This document shows, one piece after another, positions 1-5,280 of a stretch of DNA of 7,404 nucleotides. The stretch is taken from positions 1 to 7,404 of the forward strand of contig VAXY01000158.1 of assembly GCA_005885085.1 (NCBI GenBank), read 5' to 3'. The notes under the pieces are model-generated. The model had not been told where the DNA came from and did not search any database. It was given only the letters and a program-made list of their open reading frames with translations. The translations under genes were made by a program, and so were the position numbers. Origin of the DNA: Actinomycetota bacterium. Lineage in GTDB: Bacteria; Actinomycetota; Thermoleophilia; Gaiellales; Gaiellaceae. The stretch's first letter is position 1. Each line of letters begins with the position of its first letter.

Positions 1-12
1 CGTCCTCCATAC

Positions 13-31
13 ATGCATAAGCTTTATGCAT
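13..31. promoter_or_regulatory. 19-bp perfect palindrome over the start of the first gene
   Basis: ATGCATAA-GCT-TTATGCAT is two perfect 8-base arms around a 3-base centre. It is AT-rich in a very GC-rich setting and ends inside the ATG at 30-32. As DNA it could be an operator for a dimeric repressor. As RNA it would pair the start codon into a short hairpin. The TGCAT/ATGCA half-sites recall actinobacterial ArgR (ARG box) half-sites, which would suit a carbamoyl-phosphate operon, but the 7-base gap between half-sites is wider than in the classical ARG box, so ArgR is only a guess. The upstream promoter lies outside or at the edge of the window. Confidence 0.5.
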
Positions 32-1340
32 GGCCAGGACCCGGGTGCTGATCGCAGGAGCGGCAGGTCGGGACTTCCACAACTTCAACCTCGTCTACCG
101 CGGCCGTCCGGAGTACGAGGTCGTCGCGTTCACCGCGACGCAGATCCCGAACATCGACGGTCGCCGCTACCCCGCCCAGCTGGCGGGGTCGTTGTATCCG
201 GAGGGGATTCCGATCCTGCCCGAGTCCGCGCTCGAGCAACTCGTGCGCGAGCACGAGATCGACTCCGTCGTGTTCGCGTACTCGGATGTGACGCACGAGC
301 ACGTGATGCACATCGGCTCGCGCGCGCTCGCGTCGGGCGCGTCGTACCACCTGCTCTCGCCCCACGACACGATGCTCACCTCCCGTAAGCCCGTGGTCGC
401 GATTTGCGCCGTCCGCACGGGCTCAGGCAAGAGCCAGACGACGCGCCATGTCGCGCGGCTCTTCCGGGAGCACGCCAAGCGCGTCGCCGTGCTTCGCCAT
501 CCGATGCCTTACGGCGATCTCGCCGCGCAGGCCGTGCAGCGCTTTCGACGCCGCCGACGCGACGATCGAGGAGCGCGAGGAATACGAGCCGCACCTCGCG
601 GAGGGCAACCTCGTCTTCGCCGGCATCGACTACGAGCGGATTCTCCGCGCCGCCGAGGAGGAGGCCGACGTCGTGCTGTGGGACGGCGGCAACAACGACA
701 CACCGTTCATCAAGCCGGACCTACACATCGTCGTCGTCGATCCGCACCGCCCCGGGCACGAGCTGCGCTACCACCCAGGCGAGACGAATCTGCGCATGGC
801 CGACGTCTGCGTCGTCAACAAGATCGACAGCGCGCCACAGGAAGGAATCGAGGCCGTGCTCAACTCGATCCACGAGAACACGTCGAACGCCCGGGTTGTC
901 CTGGCCGCCTCGCCGTTCGAGATCGAAGGCGACGCGGAGGAGATCCGCGGCAAGCGCGTGCTCGCCGTCGAGGACGGTCCGACGCTGACACACGGCGAGA
1001 TGACCTACGGCGCCGCAGTCCTGGCCGCCAAGCAGCACGGCGCCGCCGAGCTGATCGACCCGCGGGCGTGCGCGGTGGGATCGATCGCCGAGACGTTCGA
1101 GCAGTATCCGAACGTCGGCACGCTCCTGCCCGCGATGGGCTACGGATGGAAGACCTACGCGAAACGATCCACCGCTGTGACGCCGAGCTCGTCCTGATCG
1201 GGACCCCGATCGACCTGCGGCGCCTGATCGATCTCGACAAGCCGGCGCTGCGTGTGACGTACAAGCTCCAGGAGATGGGCGAGCCGACGCTCGAGGACGT
1301 ACTCGGCGAGAAGGGCCTGCTGGAAACCGCGCTCGTGTGA
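30..1340 (+). CDS. Cyclic 2,3-diphosphoglycerate synthetase-like GTPase (COG2403 type), frame broken twice
   Basis: Recognised by the N-terminal glycine-rich IAGAAGRDFHNFN (residues 8-20), a P-loop RTGSGKSQTTR (129-139), RHPMPYGDLAAQAVQRF just after it, EEREEYEPHL, the G4-like VVNKID (nucleotides 811-828), LPAMGYG and IGTPIDLRRLI near the end. The family is annotated as predicted GTPase or cDPG synthetase; the substrate in bacteria is uncertain, and in my recollection it often sits beside carbamate kinase. Reading is in the frame of position 30 to about 544, then shifts (an extra T in TTT 543-545), then shifts back near 1145 (one base missing after TACGG). Corrected length is about 436 residues, normal for the family, with all expected motifs intact. 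The uncorrected frame is open throughout, but residues about 172-371 are arginine-rich nonsense. No Shine-Dalgarno is visible before ATG 30. The stop overlaps arcC by 4 nt, implying coupled translation. Sequencing error seems likelier than a true pseudogene. Confidence 0.85.
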   Translation: MARTRVLIAGAAGRDFHNFNLVYRGRPEYEVVAFTATQIPNIDGRRYPAQLAGSLYPEGIPILPESALEQLVREHEIDSVVFAYSDVTHEHVMHIGSRALASGASYHLLSPHDTMLTSRKPVVAICAVRTGSGKSQTTRHVARLFREHAKRVAVLRHPMPYGDLAAQAVQRFRRRRRDDRGARGIRAAPRGGQPRLRRHRLRADSPRRRGGGRRRAVGRRQQRHTVHQAGPTHRRRRSAPPRARAALPPRRDESAHGRRLRRQQDRQRATGRNRGRAQLDPREHVERPGCPGRLAVRDRRRRGGDPRQARARRRGRSDADTRRDDLRRRSPGRQAARRRRADRPAGVRGGIDRRDVRAVSERRHAPARDGLRMEDLRETIHRCDAELVLIGTPIDLRRLIDLDKPALRVTYKLQEMGEPTLEDVLGEKGLLETALV

Positions 1341-2233
1341 GCGGCACCGTCGTAGCGCTCGGCGGGAACGCGCTGATGCGTCCCGGCGAGCGCGGCACCG
1401 CGGCGGAACAGCTGGCGAACTTGCGGCGTGCTGTAGCCGCTCTGAAGCCGCTGTTGCGCGAGCCGCGGCTCGTGCTCACGCACGGCAACGGGCCGCAGGT
1501 CGGCAACGAGCTGCTGCGCCAGGAGCGCGCGGCGGACGAGGCACCGCAGTTGCCGCTCTGGCTCGCCGTCGCTCAGACCCAGGCGGAGATCGGAGCGCTG
1601 ATCTCGGTCGAGCTTCGTCCCGAGCTCGAGGGGCGCGAGCCCGCGTGCGTGCTCACGCACGTGCGCGTCGCTGCAGACGACGCGGCATTCGACCGCCCGA
1701 CGAAGCCGATCGGGCCGTTCTACTCGGCCGAGCAGGCGGAGACACTCGAGCGCGAGCGCGGCTGGACGCTCGTGGCCGACGCCAACCGCGGACACCGGCG
1801 AGTCGTCCCGTCGCCGCTGCCGCTCGAGATCGTCGAGCTCGAGGTGATTCGGCGGCTCTCGGAGACGGCGGTCGTGATCGCCTGCGGCGGCGGCGGCATC
1901 CCGGCCGTCCGCCGGGGCGGCCGCCTGAGCGGAGTCGACGCCGTGATCGACAAGGACCGGGCATCGGCGCTCCTCGCTAGCGGGCTGGACGCCGAGCGGC
2001 TGATCATCCTCACCGAGGTGCCCGCCCTCTACCGGAACTTCGGCGCGGCCGCCCAGCAGGAGGTGGCCCGGCTGTCCGCCGACGAGGCAGAAGCGCTTCT
2101 GCCTCAGCTCGCGGAGGGATCGATGCGGCCGAAGGTCGAAGCCGCGCTCGCCTTCGGGCGCGTGACGTTGATCACGAACTTCGACGCGCTCGACGCCGCG
2201 CTGGCCGGCCGCGGCGGAACCCGGATCGGCTGA
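1337..2233 (+). CDS. arcC: Carbamate kinase
   Basis: A 298-residue amino-acid-kinase-fold enzyme of normal length for carbamate kinase. It transfers phosphate between carbamoyl phosphate and ADP, giving ATP plus carbamate (CO2 and NH3) in the cytoplasm. Diagnostic motifs are VVALGGNAL (5-13), LTHGNGPQVGN (47-57), AQTQAEIG (79-86), KPIGPFYS (123-130), RRVVPSP (154-160), IACGGGGIP (181-189), DAVIDKDRASALLA (201-214), LTEVPALY (225-232) and GSMRPKVEAA (261-270). The start is GTG at 1337, whose GTGA overlaps the TGA of the preceding GTPase; there is no strong ribosome binding site, so coupling to the upstream gene is the likely route of translation. It is the last gene before a hairpin and a convergent gene. 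With the ornithine carbamoyltransferase at 2830 it would form the last two steps of citrulline fermentation, but no arginine deiminase is in the window. Frame and motifs are intact, unlike the gene before it. Confidence 0.95.
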   Translation: MSGTVVALGGNALMRPGERGTAAEQLANLRRAVAALKPLLREPRLVLTHGNGPQVGNELLRQERAADEAPQLPLWLAVAQTQAEIGALISVELRPELEGREPACVLTHVRVAADDAAFDRPTKPIGPFYSAEQAETLERERGWTLVADANRGHRRVVPSPLPLEIVELEVIRRLSETAVVIACGGGGIPAVRRGGRLSGVDAVIDKDRASALLASGLDAERLIILTEVPALYRNFGAAAQQEVARLSADEAEALLPQLAEGSMRPKVEAALAFGRVTLITNFDALDAALAGRGGTRIG

Positions 2234-2246
2234 ACCCGCACATTGA

Positions 2247-2268
2247 AAGGGCGGCCTCCGCCGCCCTT
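2247..2268. terminator. GC-rich hairpin between convergent genes
   Basis: AAGGGCGGC pairs perfectly with GCCGCCCTT around a CTCC loop (9-bp stem, 4-base loop). It starts 14 bases after the arcC stop codon. There is no T-run on the plus side; on the minus strand it would sit behind the hsp20 hairpin at 2275-2293. The position between two converging genes and the stem quality support a terminator, probably acting in both directions. Confidence 0.75.
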
Positions 2269-2274
2269 GCCAGG

Positions 2275-2293
2275 ACTCCTCTGGGAGAGGAGT
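2275..2293. terminator. Second hairpin at the 3' end of hsp20
   Basis: ACTCCTC (2275-2281) pairs with GAGGAGT (2287-2293) around a 5-base loop. On the minus strand the stem starts at the last base of the hsp20 stop codon, so it may terminate or protect that transcript. Together with the stem at 2247-2268 it makes a tandem hairpin spacer between convergent genes. The weaker stem and absence of a T-run keep confidence moderate. Confidence 0.45.
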
Positions 2294-2709
2294 TACTTCT
2301 GCTCGGACTTGCCCTCGATCGTGGCGCCGGCGCCGGAGCCGATCTGGATGCGCTTCGGCTTCGGCTGGTCCGGCCTCTTCACGTGGACCTCGAGGACACC
2401 GCTCTTGTAGTCGGCCGAGATGTCGCTCTCGGTCACGCCCTGTGGCACGCCGACCGTGCGCGAGAACGTGCCGTAGCGACGCTCGTAGCGATAGAACCGC
2501 TCGTCCGACTCCTCCCGGGCCCGCTCACGCTCGCCAGTGATGGTGAGCGCGCCGTCGGCGAGCTCGACCGAGATCTCCTCCTCGGAGATGCCCGGCAGAT
2601 CGACGGCGTAGACGATCTCGTCCTCGGTCTCCCAGACGTCGAGCGCAGGAACCCAGGACTGGTTCGCGCGACCGTTGCCCTCGAGGAGGCCGTTCATGAA
2701 ACGACTCAT
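2293..2709 (-). CDS. hsp20: Hsp20 / alpha-crystallin family small heat-shock protein
   Basis: An ATP-independent holdase chaperone of the cytoplasm. The alpha-crystallin domain runs from about residue 20 (PALDVWETEDE) to about 113, with the VDLPGIS strand (36-42), LTITGERE, ERRYGTFSRTV, and the signature ADYKSGVLEVHVKRP (A-x4-GVL). A C-terminal I-x-I motif (IQI) follows, as needed for oligomer contacts. From ATG 2709 it is 138 residues, slightly short at the N-terminus. In the same frame immediately upstream the DNA encodes EIASFQNE, which is what Hsp20 N-termini look like, but the only well-placed start, ATG 2738 behind AGGAGGAG (2741-2748), is out of frame by one base. One extra G near 2733 would give MVEIASFQNEMSRF. 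So the true gene probably spans 2293-2738 with a one-base deletion in this sequence. A promoter and HAIR-like operator lie upstream. Confidence 0.93.
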   Translation of the reverse strand: MSRFMNGLLEGNGRANQSWVPALDVWETEDEIVYAVDLPGISEEEISVELADGALTITGERERAREESDERFYRYERRYGTFSRTVGVPQGVTESDISADYKSGVLEVHVKRPDQPKPKRIQIGSGAGATIEGKSEQK

Positions 2710-2738
2710 CTCGTTCTGGAAAGACGCGATCTCACCAT
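2708..2738 (-). other. True hsp20 N-terminus, out of frame (or 10-codon leader ORF)
   Basis: AGGAGGAG (2741-2748, minus sense) sits an ideal distance from ATG 2738. As written, this ATG opens a 10-codon ORF (MVRSRLSRTR) whose TGA overlaps the ATG at 2709 as ATGA. A leader peptide coupled to hsp20 is formally possible. I prefer a missing G, because restoring it (GTGAG to GTGGAG) fuses the codons cleanly to EIASFQNE and the annotated protein. Confidence 0.6.
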
Positions 2739-2740
2739 TT

Positions 2741-2748
2741 CTCCTCCT
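2741..2748 (-). promoter_or_regulatory. Strong ribosome binding site of hsp20
   Basis: Minus-strand AGGAGGAG lies a few bases before ATG 2738 and about 30 bases before ATG 2709. This distance decides that translation should initiate at 2738, not at 2709, and is the main reason to suspect the frame defect described for hsp20. Confidence 0.8.
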
Positions 2749-2771
2749 TTCACAGACTTTACCCGTGCGCC

Positions 2772-2800
2772 AGGATAAAACCTGAGTGTAGTGATGTCAA
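2772..2800 (-). promoter_or_regulatory. Sigma70-type promoter of hsp20
   Basis: Read on the minus strand: a perfect -35 TTGACA (2800-2795), exactly 17 bases of spacer, then -10 TATCCT (2777-2772; 4 of 6 matches including the conserved TA and final T). Transcription would start near 2765, giving a leader of about 27 nt before ATG 2738 that contains the ribosome binding site. Confidence 0.75.
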
Positions 2801-2801
2801 G
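2781..2801. promoter_or_regulatory. HAIR-like operator (HspR-type) over the hsp20 promoter
   Basis: CCTGAGT-N7-TGTCAAG matches the actinobacterial HAIR element CTTGAGT-N7-ACTCAAG at 11 of 14 conserved positions with exactly the right 7-base gap. It covers the -35 box and most of the spacer of the hsp20 promoter, the expected place for repression by HspR. Binding by HspR is inferred from the match; no hspR gene is in the window. Confidence 0.6.
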
Positions 2802-2814
2802 TCACTCGTGAGAG

Positions 2815-2820
2815 TAGGAT
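2815..2820 (+). promoter_or_regulatory. Candidate -10 box for a leaderless ornithine carbamoyltransferase mRNA
   Basis: TAGGAT lies 9 bases before ATG 2830, so transcription would begin about 2827, leaving almost no leader. No convincing Shine-Dalgarno precedes the ATG, which fits a leaderless transcript, common in actinobacteria. No good -35 is seen at 17 bases. The site is next to the hsp20 operator on the other strand. Confidence 0.35.
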
Positions 2821-2829
2821 CCAAGCCGG

Positions 2830-3762
2830 ATGATCGCGGTCGCGGACAGCCTGAAGGGACGCTCCTTCACCCGGGTCGCCGACTGGAGCAGGGACGAGGT
2901 GCTCGCCGTCCTCGGCCTGGCCGATGAGCTCAAACGGCTCCAGCTGGCCCGCGAAGAGCACCACCTCCTGCCCGGCCGCACGCTCGGGATGATCTTCCAA
3001 AAGCCGTCGACGAGGACGCGGGTCTCCTTCGAGGTCGGGATCTACCAGCTGGGAGGCACGGCGCTCTACCTATCGGCGGCGGACCTGCAGCTCGGCCGCG
3101 GGGAGACGATCAGGGACACGGCGATCGTGCTCTCGCGGTACCTCGACGCGATCATGATCCGCACCTTCGCCCAGTCCGACGTCGAAGAACTGGCCGAGAA
3201 CGCATCGATTCCCGTCATCAACGGGTTGACCGACAGTTCCCATCCGTGCCAGGCGCTTGCGGACGTGATGACGATCCGCGAGCGGCTCGGACGGCTCGAG
3301 GGCCTGAAGGTGGTGTACCTCGGCGACGGCAACAACGTCTGCGCGTCGCTGATGGTGGCGTGCGCGAAGCTGGGGATGGACTTCGTCGCAGCCACACCGA
3401 CGAGCTACAGGCCCGACGACGAAGCTGTGCGGGTGGCGCGCGAGGCCGGCGGCTCGGTCGAGCTCCTCGACGACCCGCGCAGCGCAGTCACCGGCGCCGA
3501 CGTCCTGTACACCGATGTCTGGACGTCGATGGGCCAGGAGGACGAGCGCGAGCAGCGGCTGCGCGACCTGCGCGGTTACGGCATCGATGCCGATCTCGTA
3601 GCCTTGGCCGGTGACGACGCGATCGTCCTCCACTGCCTGCCCGCGCACTACGGCGAGGAGATCACCGAAGACGTTCTCTACGGGCCGCGGTCGGCGGTCT
3701 GGGACGAGGCCGAGAACCGCCTGCATGCGCAGAAGGCGCTGATGGCGCTTGTGATCAGGTAG
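2830..3762 (+). CDS. argF: Ornithine carbamoyltransferase
   Basis: A 310-residue cytoplasmic enzyme interconverting ornithine + carbamoyl phosphate and citrulline + Pi. Clear motifs: carbamoyl-phosphate loop KPSTRTRVSFE (58-68), the 85-95 stretch DLQLGRGETIRD, MIRT (109-112), HPCQALAD (138-145), VVYLGDGNNV (161-170), the ornithine-specific loop DVWTSMGQ (229-236), the catalytic HCLPAHYGEEIT (268-279) and R297 in the terminal helix. The SMG and HCLP pair separates it from aspartate carbamoyltransferase. ATG 2830 adds a few residues before the conserved LKGRSF; no competing start is better. It could be the biosynthetic argF or the catabolic arcB. Sequence alone does not decide: nearby arcC favours catabolism, while the absence of arcA leaves biosynthesis open. 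It runs divergently from hsp20 and is followed after 9 bases by the rhomboid gene. Confidence 0.95.
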   Translation: MIAVADSLKGRSFTRVADWSRDEVLAVLGLADELKRLQLAREEHHLLPGRTLGMIFQKPSTRTRVSFEVGIYQLGGTALYLSAADLQLGRGETIRDTAIVLSRYLDAIMIRTFAQSDVEELAENASIPVINGLTDSSHPCQALADVMTIRERLGRLEGLKVVYLGDGNNVCASLMVACAKLGMDFVAATPTSYRPDDEAVRVAREAGGSVELLDDPRSAVTGADVLYTDVWTSMGQEDEREQRLRDLRGYGIDADLVALAGDDAIVLHCLPAHYGEEITEDVLYGPRSAVWDEAENRLHAQKALMALVIR

Positions 3763-3771
3763 AAGCGGCGG

Positions 3772-4491
3772 GTGCTCCCCCTCCGCGACAACGTCCCGAC
3801 GCGGACGTTCCCGCTCGTCACGGTCGCGATCATCGCCGTCAACGCCGCGGTCTGGTTCTGGGAGCTGGGCGGGCGCGGCGTCGACTACCACGTCGTCCAG
3901 GACGGCTACTACCCGTGCTCCGTGCAAGGGCCGTGCGATCCGATCCGCATCGGCGGCCACGTGTTCGCGCACCATCTGTCGTGGTGGGAGGGGACGTTCA
4001 GCTCGATGTTCATGCACGGCAGCTGGTTCCACATCCTCGGAAACATGCTGTTCCTCTGGATCTTCGGCAACAACGTCGAGGACGCGCTCGGCAAGGTCCG
4101 CTTCGTGCTCTGGTATCTGGCGGCCGGCGTGGCTGCAACCGCCCTGCAGACGTTCGTGACCTTGCAGTTCGGCACGGTACGCGACGCGAGCATCCCGAAC
4201 ATCGGCGCGAGTGGCGCGATCGCCGGCGTGCTCGGGGCGTACTTCTTGCTGCTGCCACGTGCCCGCGTGCTGACCGTGATCTTCTTCGGCTTCATCTTCT
4301 TCCGAGAGATCGCCGCGATCTGGTTCCTCGGGATCTGGATCGCGCTCCAGCTCTGGCAGGGCGGTGTCGGCCTGACCCACCCGGATCAGACCGGCGGCGT
4401 CGCCGTGTTCGCACACATCGGCGGCTTCGCGTTCGGCCTGCTGACCGTCTTCCTCGTCGCCAAACGGCGGCCCCTGAGCCCGTCCTACTGA
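3772..4491 (+). CDS. Rhomboid-family intramembrane serine protease
   Basis: A 239-residue polytopic membrane protein that would cleave transmembrane substrates within the bilayer. It opens with the family's LRDNVPTRTFPLVT followed by a first membrane helix (about 14-31). An extracytoplasmic loop holds two cysteines (49 and 55) that might form a disulfide. Then come HILGNMLFLWIFGNNVED (87-104), the catalytic serine in GASGAIAGVLGAY (Ser147) and the catalytic histidine in AHIGGFAFG (His215), about six helices in all, and a short basic C-tail. Serine and histidine are both present, so it should be active. Start is GTG 3772, which begins the protein at the conserved N-terminus; the ribosome binding site is weak. 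It follows the carbamoyltransferase by 9 bases and its TGA overlaps the next ATG by one base (TGATG), indicating coupled translation with the metallopeptidase-like gene. Substrate unknown. Confidence 0.93.
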   Translation: MLPLRDNVPTRTFPLVTVAIIAVNAAVWFWELGGRGVDYHVVQDGYYPCSVQGPCDPIRIGGHVFAHHLSWWEGTFSSMFMHGSWFHILGNMLFLWIFGNNVEDALGKVRFVLWYLAAGVAATALQTFVTLQFGTVRDASIPNIGASGAIAGVLGAYFLLLPRARVLTVIFFGFIFFREIAAIWFLGIWIALQLWQGGVGLTHPDQTGGVAVFAHIGGFAFGLLTVFLVAKRRPLSPSY

Positions 4492-4796
4492 TGGCCGCGT
4501 TCGAGGAGCACGTACGGCGCGCCCTCGACGCGCTGCCACCGGAGCTCGCCCGGGGCCTGAAGAACGTGGCGGTGGTGGTGGAGGACGAGAGCACCGGCGA
4601 TCCCGGCCTGCTGGTCCCCTTCGAGGAAGCGCCGTACCTGCCGGCCAAGGTCACCATCTACCGCCGCCCCGTCCAGGCGGCGTTCGGCCACGACCCCGGG
4701 CTGCTCGAGCACGAGATCCGCGTCACCGTCCTCCATGAGCTCGCGCACTACTTCGGCCTCGACGAGGGGCGGCTGGCTGAACTCGGCTACGCCTGA
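4491..4796 (+). CDS. Small zincin-like metallopeptidase family protein
   Basis: 101 residues with the zinc-binding HELAHYFG motif (82-89; His82, Glu83, His86) and acidic residues at 91-92, then LAELGYA at the end. The layout (FEEHVRRALDALPPEL, NVAVVVEDE, YRRPV, RVTVLHELAH) is that of the widespread short "metallopeptidase family protein" (formerly DUF1025/COG3824 type). It is a little shorter than usual because the loop between VPFEE and LPAKVTIY is compact. No signal peptide or membrane segment is seen, so it is cytoplasmic. Proteolytic activity has not, to my knowledge, been shown for this family. It overlaps the rhomboid stop by one base and the next small ORF's start by one base, so it is the middle of a coupled trio. 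Confidence 0.88.
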   Translation: MAAFEEHVRRALDALPPELARGLKNVAVVVEDESTGDPGLLVPFEEAPYLPAKVTIYRRPVQAAFGHDPGLLEHEIRVTVLHELAHYFGLDEGRLAELGYA

Positions 4797-4885
4797 TGGT
4801 GACGGCACTGAACTGGATCACGATCGCGGCCGCCGCGGTGGGCGTCGCCGTGCTCGTCGTTTTCTTCCTCGGCCCGCGGGAATGA
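4796..4885 (+). CDS. 29-residue single-pass membrane peptide
   Basis: ATG 4796 overlaps the preceding TGA as TGATG, the same junction type used one gene earlier. The peptide begins MVTALNWITIAAAAVGVAVL and ends VVFFLGPRE: one hydrophobic helix of about 20 residues between a tryptophan and a charged C-terminal PRE. It is too short for standard gene calling. The coupling, clean hydrophobic pattern and position beside a rhomboid protease support it being real; I do not recognise a named family. It could be a small membrane subunit or modulator, but no function can be assigned. Confidence 0.6.
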   Translation: MVTALNWITIAAAAVGVAVLVVFFLGPRE

Positions 4886-4913
4886 GCCGTGCCCGAACGA
4901 CGTTTTGAGAGAC

Positions 4914-5153
4914 ATGAGCCTGACCGAGATCCACAAGGAGATCGAAGAAACAAGCGAACGGCGGACGGAACTGTGGCACAGCCTGTCGCAGGGTTATGAC
5001 CCGGCCACGGCCGCCGAGCTCAAGAGTCTGAGTCACCAGCTCGACCAGCTCTGGGACGAGGAGCGCACGCTGAAGGCAGCCCTCCGCTTCGGCGACCGCG
5101 ACCACATCGTCGCCCGAGCGCGCGTCGAAGAGCGACTCGAACGCGCCGCCTAG
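4914..5153 (+). CDS. 79-residue charged helical protein (DUF2630-like)
   Basis: Reads MSLTEIHKEIEETSERRTEL, then LSQGYDPATAAELKSLSHQL, LDQLWDEERTLKAALRFGDR and ends RARVEERLERAA. It is almost wholly helical and rich in Glu/Arg/Leu with heptad-like spacing, so two antiparallel helices or a coiled coil are likely. The LDQLWD...RAALR pattern resembles the small actinobacterial DUF2630 proteins, whose function is unknown. Start ATG 4914 is preferred, with a purine-rich GAGAGA just upstream; a TTG at 4905 would add three residues. No membrane segment or signal is seen. It is the last gene before the strong hairpin at 5187-5233 and is separated from the small membrane ORF by 28 bases, so it probably shares its transcript. 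Confidence 0.82.
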   Translation: MSLTEIHKEIEETSERRTELWHSLSQGYDPATAAELKSLSHQLDQLWDEERTLKAALRFGDRDHIVARARVEERLERAA

Positions 5154-5186
5154 ATCTTCGTTCTCCCTCCGCTCGCGAAGCGAACC

Positions 5187-5233
5187 TGTCGGCCCCGGAC
5201 GAGGGATTCTCCGCCTCGCGTCCGGGGCCGACA
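5187..5233. terminator. Perfect 15-bp-stem hairpin after the plus-strand cluster
   Basis: TGTCGGCCCCGGACG (5187-5201) is exactly complementary to CGTCCGGGGCCGACA (5219-5233) around a 17-base loop, in which a further GAGG/CCTC pairing is possible. It starts 33 bases after the 79-residue gene's stop. No T-run follows. Most likely the operon terminator, though it also lies 48 bases before the next small ORF and could act on that leader. Confidence 0.7.
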
Positions 5234-5266
5234 ACGTTGGCGGACGCTCTGCGGCGCCCGACAACC

Positions 5267-5275
5267 GAGGAGGAG
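5267..5275 (+). promoter_or_regulatory. Strong ribosome binding site before a GTG start
   Basis: GAGGAGGAG ends 5 bases before GTG 5281. It is the best Shine-Dalgarno on the plus strand of the window and is the main evidence that the 46-residue ORF behind it is translated. Confidence 0.65.
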
Positions 5276-5280
5276 CCGCT

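Noticed and set aside
530..1160. Programmed ribosomal frameshifting in the GTPase gene
   Set aside because: It would need a forward shift at CGC-TTT-CGA and a backward shift 600 bases later; neither site has a recognised slippery heptamer or prfB-like stop context, and homopolymer indels explain both more simply.
860..1795. Long minus-strand frames opposite the GTPase and arcC
   Set aside because: Arg/Ser/Pro-rich shadows of strongly supported plus-strand genes, with no recognisable motif.
3070..4539. A 489-codon open frame on the minus strand
   Set aside because: It lies antisense to the carbamoyltransferase and rhomboid genes, which carry full catalytic motifs; its translation is a low-complexity Arg/Ala/Asp/Val/His-rich shadow typical of GC-rich DNA.
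3915..4796. A 293-codon frame merging an alternative rhomboid frame with the metallopeptidase
   Set aside because: The first two thirds is a shifted, arginine-rich translation of the rhomboid gene; only the segment from ATG 4491 is protein-like, and TGATG gives a natural start there.
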